Source: Orientallactaga sibirica (Eukaryota; Chordata; Mammalia; Rodentia; Dipodidae). Taken from it: a stretch of 64,000 nucleotides of DNA. The notes beneath the pieces were generated by a model. The model saw only the letters and a program-made list of their open reading frames with translations, did no database searches and had not been told where the DNA came from. Shown here in pieces: positions 32,791 to 42,259 of the stretch; the stretch's first letter is position 1; every line of letters begins with the position of its first letter. The position numbers were made by a program, and so were the translations under genes. The DNA lies in NCBI GenBank assembly GCA_036365145.1, contig JAEOAD010002183.1:1922001-1986000 (forward strand), written 5' to 3'.

Positions 32791-33096
32791 ATACTTGATG
32801 CTGTGGCATGAATACCTGTTTTGTCCCAAAATCCATATGTTGCAACCTATCCATCCATCCAGGAGATGGGATTAGCAGCTATGTCCCTTGGGAGATGAGC
32901 CACAGCGTCTATCTTTATAAAAGTGGACCCAGAGAGCCGCCCTCCCACAATGTGCTGACACAGCAATTCAGGACATCTCCAGTCAGGAAACAGGCTGTCT
33001 CTAGGCACTGACTCTGCCAACACCTTGGATTTCACACCCTCCTTTTCAACAATATCTTTCTCTTGTTCATCGGTTACTCAGCCCAGGGTATTTTAA

Positions 33097-33311
33097 AAAA
33101 TATTTTATTTATTTATTTATCTTTATTAAGTAGAGAGAAAAAAGTGGGTGGGGAGGAGAGAATGGGTATGCCAGGGCCTCTAGCCACTGCAAGTGAACTC
33201 CAGACATGTATGCCACCTTATGTACTTGGCTTACATGGGTCCTGGGGAGTCAAACATGAGTCCTTTGGCTTACCAGGCAGGCACCTTAACCACTAAGCTA
33301 TCTCTCCAGTC
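33097..33311 (-). mobile_element. Type A SINE inside an LTR
   Basis: Complete antisense type A element, T-rich left end, 'ccaccttatgtacttggctt' and head complement. It is flanked by gggtatttt copies. Confidence 0.9.
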
Positions 33312-33326
33312 CAAGGGGTATTTTTT

Positions 33327-33558
33327 TTTATTTTTAGAGAGAGACACAGAGAGAGACAGACAGAGAGAGAGGGAGAAGGAGACAGATAGAGAATGGGTGC
33401 GCCAGCAGTCTCTCAGCTGCTGTGAACGAAATCCAGATGTGTGCACCCCCTTGTGGGCAAGTAAGGCATTGCGCCCTTGTGTCACTGCATCTGGCTAAAC
33501 GTGGGACCTGGAGATTGGAACCGCTGGAGATTGGAACAGCTAAGTCATCTCTCCAGCC
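33327..33558 (-). mobile_element. Type B SINE inside an LTR
   Basis: Antisense type B with doubled ggagattggaac (33509-33538). Its CTCF-like core reads ccacaagggggtgc, so CpG has decayed to TpG. The target (aaggggtattttttt / aagggatatttttt) overlaps that of the neighbouring SINE. Confidence 0.92.
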
Positions 33559-33758
33559 CAAGGGATATTTTTTATAGTAGTCCTAAGACAGAAATACTAG
33601 GAGAAAATTTCTTGGGGCTTCAGAAAAGATTTTTATACCTTAAAAAGATAAAAATCTAAAATGTAATGAAGAGACATGAAATTTGCCTTTTAAAGCTTCA
33701 AATGCTCATATAATAAGAACTGCAGCAGTCATCATAAAGCCCAGGAACAGAAGACTAG

Positions 33759-34120
33759 TGTCACGGTCACCTTCTCGCCGCAAGGACAAAATGCCCAGCC
33801 AGAGGCAGCTTGTGGGAGGAATGGGTTTATTCTGGCTTATAGTGTCAAGAGGGAGTTTCGTGATGATGGGGAAAGCATGGCAAGAGCAGACACCTGAGCA
33901 TCATGTCTTGTCACGTCAACTGGGAGGAAGCAAGAAGAGTGAGCTGCCTAGCACTGGCAGGGAAGGAGGCAAGATTATAAAATCCCAAGGCTGATTCCTA
34001 CTGACACACCTCCTCCAGCAAGGCTCTACTTCCCAAAGACTCCACCAGCTGGGGACCAAGTATGAAGTTTAATCACCAATGTAAGAAGCTATGGGGGACA
34101 TTTCATTTCAGACCACCACA
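33759..34120 (-). mobile_element. Solo MaLR-type LTR
   Basis: On the minus strand: TG start 'tgtggtggtctgaaatg', 'cttggtccccagctggtgg', 'ggaggaggtgtgtcag', 'cttgccatgctttcccc', AATAAA in 'ccagaataaacccattcc' and a CA end. 362 bp, full LTR length. No convincing TSD. Confidence 0.82.
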
Positions 34121-34129
34121 ACCAACAGC

Positions 34130-35284
34130 ACTGGGATGTCAGTGAAGGACAGGAAAAGCTTGGAAGGATCACTAAGTTGTTGAACAACTCTGGAATCCAT
34201 TGACTCCAGACATCTTCTCGAGTGAATGTTAAATGCAGTTATGAGCTCATTCGCTCACAACATGTAGTCTAGCATACAATTCCTAAGTGAAACAGAGGTT
34301 CCTTTTGAAAGGAAGAAAATACATTTAGCGTGTCTAAATCTCATCAGAATTCAAAGCTGCTCCATCCTTAATCTCATGACACCGCTGAACCCCAGTCTGC
34401 CAGATGTTTCTAAGGTCACTTGTTTATAAAACTTTCTTCTTCCTCCTCTCAGAACCTCCCCCACCACACCACCAGTGATAAACTATTTATAGGCAAGGAG
34501 CTGCCTGAATCATTGTTGAGTCCACTACTCTCCTCACCCCGCCTGCTATACATGACTCACTGTACCATTTCTATCCTGAATAGTCATGCCCACGACAGAC
34601 AGAACAAAACACGCACACATGCACACATGCACACACACATGCACATACAGAACCAGGCATGTGGATTGGTTTGAAACAGGAATCAGTGGGCTATGGGTAC
34701 TGACCCCCCTTTCGAGATCTAAACCTACCAGAGAGGTGGGGGAGATGCAGAGCAGTGGAGAGAGGCTGAATGAAAGGAAGGGAGGAGAACAGTAAGGAGG
34801 AAAGAGAACAGGAGAGAGCAGAGTGCAGCAGCAGCTCCAGGATCAATGTCCCATAGTGACTGTGCCGACACGTTATGCAACCTGCCACCATTAGTCCCTG
34901 TAAAAACTGCTTTTCCTAGCGCACCATCACTAAATCATAAGTGTTTATTACAGAGAGGGCTGACTGAGTCCCAAACTCAGCTCACCAACCCCCGCTACCC
35001 CATCCCTTGCCTGGCCGAATTTATGAGGTAATCATACCGTTTCCGGATGGCTGGGCAGCAAATGGATGAATGGGTGGGTGTTTGTGCCCACAGAGGGCAG
35101 GAAGATGCCACATGAGGCAGCCACCACCGAAGTGATGTCATTTTTTAAGACTTGAAAGGAAAATATACCAGAAATGGTTACAGAGCAAAAGTTGACTGTT
35201 TATTTGTGTTTGACCCTTATGGTCATAGGTTATTTTTATACCCATGTGTTCAGGAGGTAAAACCAGACTTCTTTTTTCTCATTC
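34130..35284. other. Unique sequence, no gene seen
   Basis: CACACATG-type repeat at 34605-34650. Otherwise unassigned, with small unsupported frames. Confidence 0.4.
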
Positions 35285-35296
35285 AGAAGCATTTGG

Positions 35297-35449
35297 AGGC
35301 TGGAGAAATGGCTTAGCTGTTAAGATGATTGCCTGCAAAGTAAAAGGATCCAGGTTCAATTCTCTAGGTCCCATGTAAACCAGATGCACATGGTGGTGCA
35401 TGCATCTGGAGTTCTTTTGCAATGGCTAGAGGCCCTTGCATGTCCATAT

Positions 35450-35497
<48 letters not shown>

Positions 35498-35547
35498 TCT
35501 TTGTCTCCAATAAATAAATTAATTAACTAAATTAATTTTTTTAAAAG
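35297..35547 (+). mobile_element. Type A SINE with long TC tract
   Basis: Exact TSD agaagcatttgg at 35285-35296 and 35548-35559. The TC tract (about 35450-35495) has expanded, followed by AATAAATTAATT repeats. Confidence 0.95.
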
Positions 35548-35557
35548 AGAAGCATTT

Positions 35558-35770
35558 GGGCTGAGGTTGTAACTGAGTGACACAGTATTTTTCTGAATGT
35601 ACAAGGCCCTGAGTTTGATTCCCAGAACTACAAAAAAATAATAAAAATAATAATCATTTATAATGTGGTGATTCATGCCTCTAATCTCAGTTTTTGGGAA
35701 CTGAAACCAGAGGATCACAAGTTCAAACCAACCTGGGCCACCTAGTATGACCTTGTCTCAAAATAAAAAA
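35558..35770 (+). mobile_element. ID-B1 composite SINE
   Basis: ID-like head 'gggctgaggttgtaactgag', 'caaggccctgagtttgattc', then a B1-like body ('tgattcatgcctctaatct', 'agaggatcacaagttcaaa', 'cttgtctcaaaataaaa'). Here the order is ID then B1. Confidence 0.75.
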
Positions 35771-35774
35771 CAAA

Positions 35775-36298
35775 ACAAAATTAAAACCACTTGTATGAAT
35801 AGGCCATGGATCGGCTAGAGGCAAATTAACAAACTAGGATGCAATAAAGAGAAGCATCTTATTGAGGGAGGCCTTCTGCTTCTGCCTGAAGTGTCCTGTT
35901 TGACACAAAGGAACACTTTTCACTGAATGCACAGCCTATACTCCTTCCATGGCCTGGCCTTGGGACTAGAAAAGGCCTTCCAAGAGCCCTTGGTGGAGAA
36001 CCCACACAGGTTGTGGGGAGGGAGAGAAGGAGAGTCTTGGAACCAAAAGAGAGAGATTTCCTCAGGACAGTGCTCCCGCTGCAAAGACAGTGTCCTCCTC
36101 CTGAAACTGAAGTCAGTAAGAATTTCATCTGTGTGCTTCCTCTCCACAGGCAACTTTCTATCTTTTCTCAGCCGATGGCAATCTCTTCCCCTCGGTCACT
36201 GCTGCTCAAATGGCTTGTTTTGTTTATGGGATGGCCATGTCAGCTGTCCTGTTGAAGGAGGATAGGAGAAAGATAATGGGCTCTTTTGTTGTTGCTTT
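35775..36298. other. Unique sequence
   Basis: Overlapping frames on both strands (35859-36265, up to 112 codons) without domain or splice support. Confidence 0.35.
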
Positions 36299-37286
36299 TT
36301 ATAGGTAGTCAGTCAGGGACAGAGACCCGAGGAGATGCTACCTTGCCCGCCCTGGCAGGGCTAGAACCCACATCTGACCCAGTGACATCCAAGATGGCTG
36401 CACGCAACAACTCAGCAGGGCTTCCTCAAGTTTCTCAGGCCTGGCCTTTCCTGAGTCAACCAACTGGGCATCTCCCTTACGCACTTGAGTCTGATGATGA
36501 GGCTCGTTGTACCTGGATGTTTGATCAGAAATAGGTTGGGCACGTACGTAACTCTCTTGATCCCTTTTCATTCTGCTAGCTCCTGACTCTACCGGTCCTT
36601 GTTTTGATAAGCTCGCCCCCTTCCCAGGCAGGAATTTCCTTTCACCAGGGTAGTTTCCTGCTTGTTTTCATTTTATATTTATTTAGAGAGAAAAAGACAC
36701 AGTGAAAGAGAGAGAAAAAATGGTGCACCAGGGTCTCTAGCCACTGTAAATGAACTTCAGATGTATGTGCCACTACGTGCAGCTGGCTTACATGGGTTCT
36801 GAGGACTCGAACCTGGGTCCTTAGACTTTGCAGGCAAGCACCTTAACCACTAAGCCATCTCTCCAGCCCTTCTGCTTGTTTTCTACATGTATTTTGCTCC
36901 TGGATGTTTTCCTGTTTTACTCTATCTAGGATCTCTTTAAGCCCTGAGTCCTTTACTTTCTCTTAGTCTTCTCTGAGCCCCTGGTGAGTGTGCAGGTGAA
37001 AGGGATCTCGTGGCTTGGGCTCTCACACTTGGCCTTCCCCATGTGTGTCTGCCTTCTTGAAGGCTTTCTCCTGCAATTTCTCTGCCAAGGAGATTCTCTC
37101 TTCCCTCCTCTGCCCCCAGCTAGGCAAGGGGGAGAATTCCCACCTGCCTTGGGTCTTTCAACTTGCCTTCCCCTTGCATCCTAATTCTTCCTAAAATAAC
37201 CTCACAGATCAGAATTTACCCTTCTTTGGGTCCATTTTTCAATTATTTTTCTAATTAGGATAAGAACCCAAAAGTTGGGGTCTACA
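36299..37286 (+). mobile_element. LTR-like repeat, copy 2, carrying a SINE
   Basis: Starts 'ataggtagtcagtcaggg', then 'atccaagatggctgcacgc', 'gagtctgatgatgaggctcg', 'tctttaagccctgagtcctt', 'tgggctctcacacttggc' and ends near 'agttggggtctaca'. It shares these landmarks with the minus-strand copy at 25123-25802 but extends about 100-200 bp further at the 3' side. A SINE (36670-36870) adds to the length. Confidence 0.65.
36670..36870 (-). mobile_element. Type A SINE
   Basis: Antisense type A with 'ggactcgaacctgggtcct' and head complement. The downstream ctgcttgttttc (36872-36883) repeats the sequence just left of the element, giving an approximately 12-bp TSD. Confidence 0.92.
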
Positions 37287-37424
37287 GGCCTGGCATCACC
37301 TTCATCTTTATAGAATTTAATCCCTCCTGGGACTCCAAATCCTGACAGTGGTCAGAAGAGTTAGCAAGAAAATCATCTTGAAGAATGCAATCTGCAGGGA
37401 AGAAAAAGGAATTTATTTTGATTT

Positions 37425-37636
37425 TTAAAATATTTATTTATTTATCTACAAGCAGAGAAAGAGAAGAGAGACAGGCAGAGAGAGAATGGACATGCCAGGG
37501 CCTCTAGCCACTGCAAACAAACTCCAGATGCATGTGCCCCTTGTGCATCTGACTTATGTGGGTCCTAGGGAATTGAACCTGGGTCCTTTGGCTTCATAGG
37601 GAAATGCCTTAACTGCTAAGCCATTTCTCCAACCCT
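37425..37636 (-). mobile_element. Type A SINE
   Basis: Antisense type A: ATTT-rich left end, GA tract, 'aaactccagatgcatgtgcc', 'gaattgaacctgggtccttt', 'gccatttctccaaccc'. Flanks ttgatttttaa / ttgaatttttaa. Confidence 0.92.
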
Positions 37637-37779
37637 TGAATTTTTAAGATACTTATTTTCTTTAAATTTTATTTTGGGGTCATGATCTTGTTAGGCAGCC
37701 CATGTTGGTCTCAAATTCACTTATGTTGATGGGCCCTGAACTCACAATCCTCAGACTATTAAATACTTTATTTCCTCAT

Positions 37780-38095
37780 TTTCTTTTATTTTTTTAACTT
37801 TTTATTGTCAACTTCCATATATACAATATACCATGATCATAATACCCTCCAGTCACCCTCCTTTGTCCACCTCTGCTGAACCCCTTCTTTCCAACTAGTC
37901 CTCTTTTACTTTGACATCATTTTTTACAGGTTTTTGTGCTCAGATTATGCAGGTCTTTTGTAGATAGAGTCAGCCACTGTGAGGTCATTAATGTAACAGC
38001 CACTTAGTGTCCTTAGTGTCTGCAAAACAGAACCCTAAAAGCACTCTTCCTGTGGCTCTTACATTCTTTTGCCATCTAAGAAGAAGGACATTTTT
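37780..38095 (-). mobile_element. L1 3' UTR, antisense
   Basis: T-rich left edge with 'ttattgtcaacttccatat', 'gacatcattttttacagg' and 'gtggctcttacattctttt' is the complement of the L1 tail seen at 2564-2986. A B1 has entered its upstream end. Confidence 0.8.
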
Positions 38096-38240
38096 GGGGG
38101 CTATCGAGGTAGGGTCTCACTCTAGCCCAGGCTGACCTGGAATTCACTCTGTATTCTCAGGGTGGCCTCGAACTCACAGCGATCCTCCTACCTCTGCCTC
38201 CCGAGTGCTGGGATTAAAGGCACGTGCCACCATGCCCCGC
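38096..38240 (-). mobile_element. B1 SINE, nearly intact
   Basis: Antisense B1 close to the local consensus, with exact 15-bp TSD aagaaggacattttt at 38081-38095 and 38241-38255. Confidence 0.96.
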
Positions 38241-38259
38241 AAGAAGGACATTTTTAACC

Positions 38260-38810
38260 TTAGAATATCCGTCTCCTGCGAATCAGCCTGTCAACTATGT
38301 ACTGAAGGAATTCTAAGCTAACAAACTCTGATATGAAGCACGATTCTGAATCTTTGAAGCACATCTTGCTCTATGTTCTTTGGCTAGTAATTATTGATTA
38401 TTTGCTACTGTCTGATCTTTTAATTCCCCAATTTCACCTGTTAAAAATTTTTAGGAGACAATAGCTCTGAGTTGAGGTTGCAATTCAGAAATAAGACATA
38501 AGATATGTAAAAAGTTCCTCAATGCTAACTACAATGGGATGGTTTTAATTTCAATTAGGTTTTTCCTCAGGTTATTTTTTTTTTTTTCCTTTTTAAGTCA
38601 TTGTAGTCCATTTCTGTCCAGCAATGGTCATCATTGTCCCATAGTTATCCTGAAACTCCAGTTTTATATGTACTTTGACCTAATTCTTTACTAGAACATG
38701 AAAGCCCCTCAAATTTGAAAAGATTCATGGTCAGAAGCAAAATAATAATAATTATAATTATAATAATAATAATTAAAATTAATTTAAAACCGCTAACAGA
38801 AGCATGCCTC
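38260..38810. other. AT-rich unassigned sequence
   Basis: (AAT)n-like tract at 38742-38785. No gene or clear repeat. Confidence 0.4.
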
Positions 38811-38814
38811 TGGG

Positions 38815-38990
38815 GAAAAGAACCACCTACTACATGATGGACACCTTATGGTGACCCTGATGCCTTGTAAAATGCACAAGTTAAGCTCTGTAGGTGAGGA
38901 AGCTTGAGGTTGGAAAGACAGTGTGATTTCTTCAAGGCAATCTATTGACAAGCCAAGACTAAGTCTTAGTCAATATAACATTCTATCCCC
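38815..38990 (+). mobile_element. MIR SINE, diverged
   Basis: 'aggtgaggaagcttgaggtt', 'tgatttcttcaaggcaatct' and the following region loosely track the MIR core. Confidence 0.45.
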
Positions 38991-39158
38991 ACAGTATTCC
39001 AGGTGACAAGCAGACATTTCTCTACAGCATCTCCCCTCTTCCTTCCAGCTGTCCTACAAGAAGCAATAGATATGGATAAAGACTAGAGCAGTGACTGGAG
39101 TCAGTCAAGTCCAGATGTTGAGGATAGGGGACACCCAACATGCTGGACTTCCTTGGTG

Positions 39159-39632
39159 TGATTGGTTAAGTTTGTGTTAACTTGATTTGTTTAGGAATAG
39201 ACATTCCTCATAAGTGTGTCTGTGAGGCTGCCTCTAGGAAGAATCCTTCTCCCAGGGTGAGCCCTTCCCCCAGAGTGGGCGGCCCCTCTTGGAGGAGGGG
39301 GCTGGTTGATAAAAAGAAGCTCTGGGAAGAAAGGGCTCTCTCTCCTCCTATCTGGCTGCCAGTGCTGCTCGCTGTTCTCTGCTTGGTGCTTGCTGCTTGG
39401 TGCTTGCTGTTTTCCAGTGTGGACTGAAGACCAGGGTGGACTGAAGAGCAGCGTCTCTCCAGGACGCCTTCCGGCCTTCAGTGCCCTATTGGGACTGAGC
39501 AGCTACCGGGTTCCTTGACTCTTGGGCCTGCAACCTGCTATTGCTGGACTGTTGTAAGCTAATCCAATATATTCCTTTTTAATACAATTCATTCTATCCG
39601 TTCTGTTCCTCTAGAGAACCCTGACTAATACA
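39159..39632 (+). mobile_element. Solo LTR with intact 7-bp TSD
   Basis: Begins TG ('tgattggttaagtttgtg') and ends CA ('ccctgactaataca'), 474 bp. It contains 'gttgataaaaagaagc' (TATA-like), repeated ttggtgcttgctg units and a 3' 'ctctagagaaccctgactaa' typical of ERVL-group LTRs. cttggtg abuts both ends (39152-39158 and 39633-39639). Confidence 0.85.
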
Positions 39633-39639
39633 CTTGGTG

Positions 39640-41100
39640 ACAACTGAATAGATATTCACCAAGAAGAGAAAGGAAACTTATCACCCCTAAAACTGTTGTC
39701 TAAGACTATCTTGGCACCTTTCCCTGTGTGGTCCTACACTGTGGCTCTACAAGGTCTTTGATGGCTTAGCAGGCCTTGGCTTGTCCCTTTATCCAGTAAT
39801 CCTCAATCACCTAGAAAACAGGAAACTGGGAATATGCCAAAAACATGGCTGTAGAAGTTTCAAGTCCATGCCTGTTCTCAGCTTGGAGCATATCCATATG
39901 TCAGTTGCACTTAGAGCTTTCACAGAATCAGCCTCTCAGGCTGGCCCCAGCCCTAACCGGATGGAAGTGGATTTTGGCACACCCAGCCCAGGAGTGTGAC
40001 CTTTACCTATCTCCTGCTCACGGACTTGCCATTCCACCCCTAAGAGTAGTGCTAACCAAGACCACAGACTCTGAGCCAGATAGCTAGGTTTGACTCCTAA
40101 TGTGTCTGTACTGGAACTGTGAAATGAAGACAGGGAAGAGAGCTTTTCAGGGTCATCGTAAGGGGTAAATGCGCTGTCAGTGACGCTCTTAGAATGGCAT
40201 TGACTTAAGTTGAGGCTCAACAAATAACAAAATCATACTTATTTCTTTTTTATTTGTTTCTATTTTCATAATTTTATTTGTGACTACATATGTGTGCATG
40301 TCTATATGTGAATGATGTGTGTGCATGAGTGCATGCTTGAAAACATGTGTGGAGGTCAGATGCATGGCTATTGCCCAAGCAGTGGCACAGTGGGAGAAAC
40401 TTAAGGACAGAAGTGGATACTTCTTTGGGTCCTATTTTGCCCGCTCATCAAGGCCCTGTTCAGATGAATTGTCTAAATGGTGGTCTCCATGGCAATGAAC
40501 TGATTCACAGAATTCCAGAACGAGAAAGCAAACAACCATGCTAAAAACCAGAGCTGAAATTTGATCCTGATGGGGCTGAGATGAGAACGCGCCAGGCCAG
40601 AGGACAACAGCCAGAGGTGAGCCAGTCCCTTTCAGGGAAGGCCTGTGGCCAGCTTCCTTTACACACGGCACAAGACTGATGGTGTTTTACAATCAGCTGC
40701 TGGACACTGTCCATGTTCCAAATAATATTCCTTCTGTGGAAGCAGAAAGATTGTACTGCTGTGTCTCAGTGGAGTTGCACCCTCACAAAATTCCCAATAT
40801 TTCACCATCTTCTCAGCCTCTACCAAGAAAGATTATGCAAAGGTTATTATGCCTTCCCTACCTTCTGTTTTGGTTTGGCCAACCAGCCTCTGTTTTGGAA
40901 AATTTGTTTTGTTTAGTGTTTCAAGTGGCTTTCAATTGGAACATGGGATCCATCTTAATTTCTCTCCTTCTTTTTGGAAAGTTATTCACTTTGCTGCCCT
41001 GGAGACAAGATAAAATTCACAGCTATTTTAGAGCAACACTTTTATTCTCATTTGGGTAAAATTACTTGAGATATAAATATTCTTCTTTGTTTATTTGTTT
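39640..41100. other. Mostly unique sequence
   Basis: An antisense MIR-like patch lies at about 40050-40225 ('actctgagccagatagctag', 'gtgaaatgaagacaggg'). TG-rich sequence at 40285-40350 may be a B4 tail remnant. The 126-codon plus frame at 40679-41059 has no recognised domain. Confidence 0.4.
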
Positions 41101-41102
41101 GG

Positions 41103-41261
41103 TTTTTTTTTCGGGGGGGGGGTTCAAGTTAGGGTCTCACTCTAGTCCAGGCTGACCTGGAATTCACTATGTAGTCTCAGGCTGACCTTGAACTCATGGC
41201 GATCCTCCTACTTCTGCCTCCCAAGTGCTGGGAGTAAAGGTGTATGCCACTACATCCGGCA
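41103..41261 (-). mobile_element. B1 SINE with T9-C-G10 edge
   Basis: Antisense B1 ('gggtctcactctagtccagg' to 'tgccactacatccggc'). Its A tail complement is followed by an unusual G10 run before the B1 body. Confidence 0.93.
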
Positions 41262-41282
41262 GATTTAAAAATTCTTAAACAT

Positions 41283-41531
41283 GGCTGGAGAGATGGCTTA
41301 GCGGTTAAGGCACCTGCCTGCAAAGCCTAAGAACACTTGTTCAAATCTCCAGGTCCCATGTTTAGCCAGACGCAAAAGTGATGCAAGTGTACAATGTCGC
41401 ACATGCGCACAAGGGGGTGCACACATCTGGAGTTTGTTCACAGTGCCTGAAAAGGCCATGGCATGCCCATTCTCTCTCTGCCTCTTCTCTCTCTCTCTCT
41501 GTCTCTCTTAAATAAAAATAAAAATAAAAAT
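41283..41531 (+). mobile_element. tRNA-headed SINE, type A/B intermediate
   Basis: Exact TSD aaattcttaaacat at 41269-41282 and 41532-41545. It has the type B insert ('gtgatgcaagtgtacaatg', 'cgcacaagggggtgcacac') but the type A 'cctgcaaagcctaag' head, so it looks like an intermediate or mosaic. Confidence 0.95.
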
Positions 41532-41549
41532 AAATTCTTAAACATTTAA

Positions 41550-42030
41550 AATTATCATTCTTGTTTGCTCAGCCTTAAGGTCAGATTAAAATCAAAATCA
41601 CACTAAACTACTCTGGCTTGTTTTCTGTGTTACAAAAACCTTTCCTTAGCCAGACCTTCACCAGGATGTGATTCATATATACCGTAAGAGATGGTGCACG
41701 TCTCCACTCATCCAGCGTCTTCATTGAGGGCCTACTATGTGTCCGGTTCACAAATGAGCAGGATGCCCTCTTTCCCTCTCAGGGATTATGAAGTCAGAAA
41801 GGGGGCTGAGCAGAAATGCAGTCAGGACATCTGGATAAACACTGTGGAAGAGTCCATGACAGGTTCTGAGTGAGCAGATGCAATGGGAGGGAGAAGGAGT
41901 AATCAAGGCAGCTCTCCAAAAGACGGACTTGACTGTGAGCCAAATGACTGGTGCAGTCTGAAATCATGACAAATGGTACTTCTCTGGGTACCAAAACATT
42001 GCATGTTTATCTTCCTTCTGTCTTTGTATC
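41550..42030. other. Unassigned; possible ancient repeat
   Basis: 41700-41900 has 'gagggcctactatgtgtcc' and a following pattern seen in old mammal-wide repeats. I cannot name it. Confidence 0.35.
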
Positions 42031-42035
42031 CATTT

Positions 42036-42130
42036 CATTCTCTCTCTCTCACACACACACTCTCTCTCACACACACACTCTCTCTCTCCCCCTCTCTCTC
42101 TTTCTCTCTCTCTCTCACACACACACACAG
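42036..42130. repeat. (CT)n/(CA)n compound microsatellite
   Basis: Alternating blocks of TC and CA form the edge of the adjoining B1. Confidence 0.92.
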
Positions 42131-42258
42131 TCTCACTCTAGCCCAGGCTGGCCTAGAACTCACTCACTATAAAGACCAAGCTGACCTCAAACTCACAGCA
42201 ATCCTCCTGCCTTAGCCTCCCGAGTACTAACATTACAGGCATGAGCTACCCCTCCCAG
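42131..42258 (-). mobile_element. B1 SINE
   Basis: Antisense B1: 'gtctcactctagcccaggct', 'acctcaaactcacagcaatc', 'gcctcccgagtactaaca'. Confidence 0.85.
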
Positions 42259-42259
42259 A

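Larger units (their letters stand above)
32795..33610 (+). mobile_element. MaLR-like LTR split by two SINEs
   Basis: The left part ('aaaatccatatgttgcaacc', 'gagatgggattagcagc', 'ttataaaagtggacccag', 'gactctgccaacaccttgga') reads as a MaLR-type LTR in sense. Its 3' end resumes after 33558 as 'gggatattttttatagtag'. Two antisense SINEs sit between. Confidence 0.7.
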
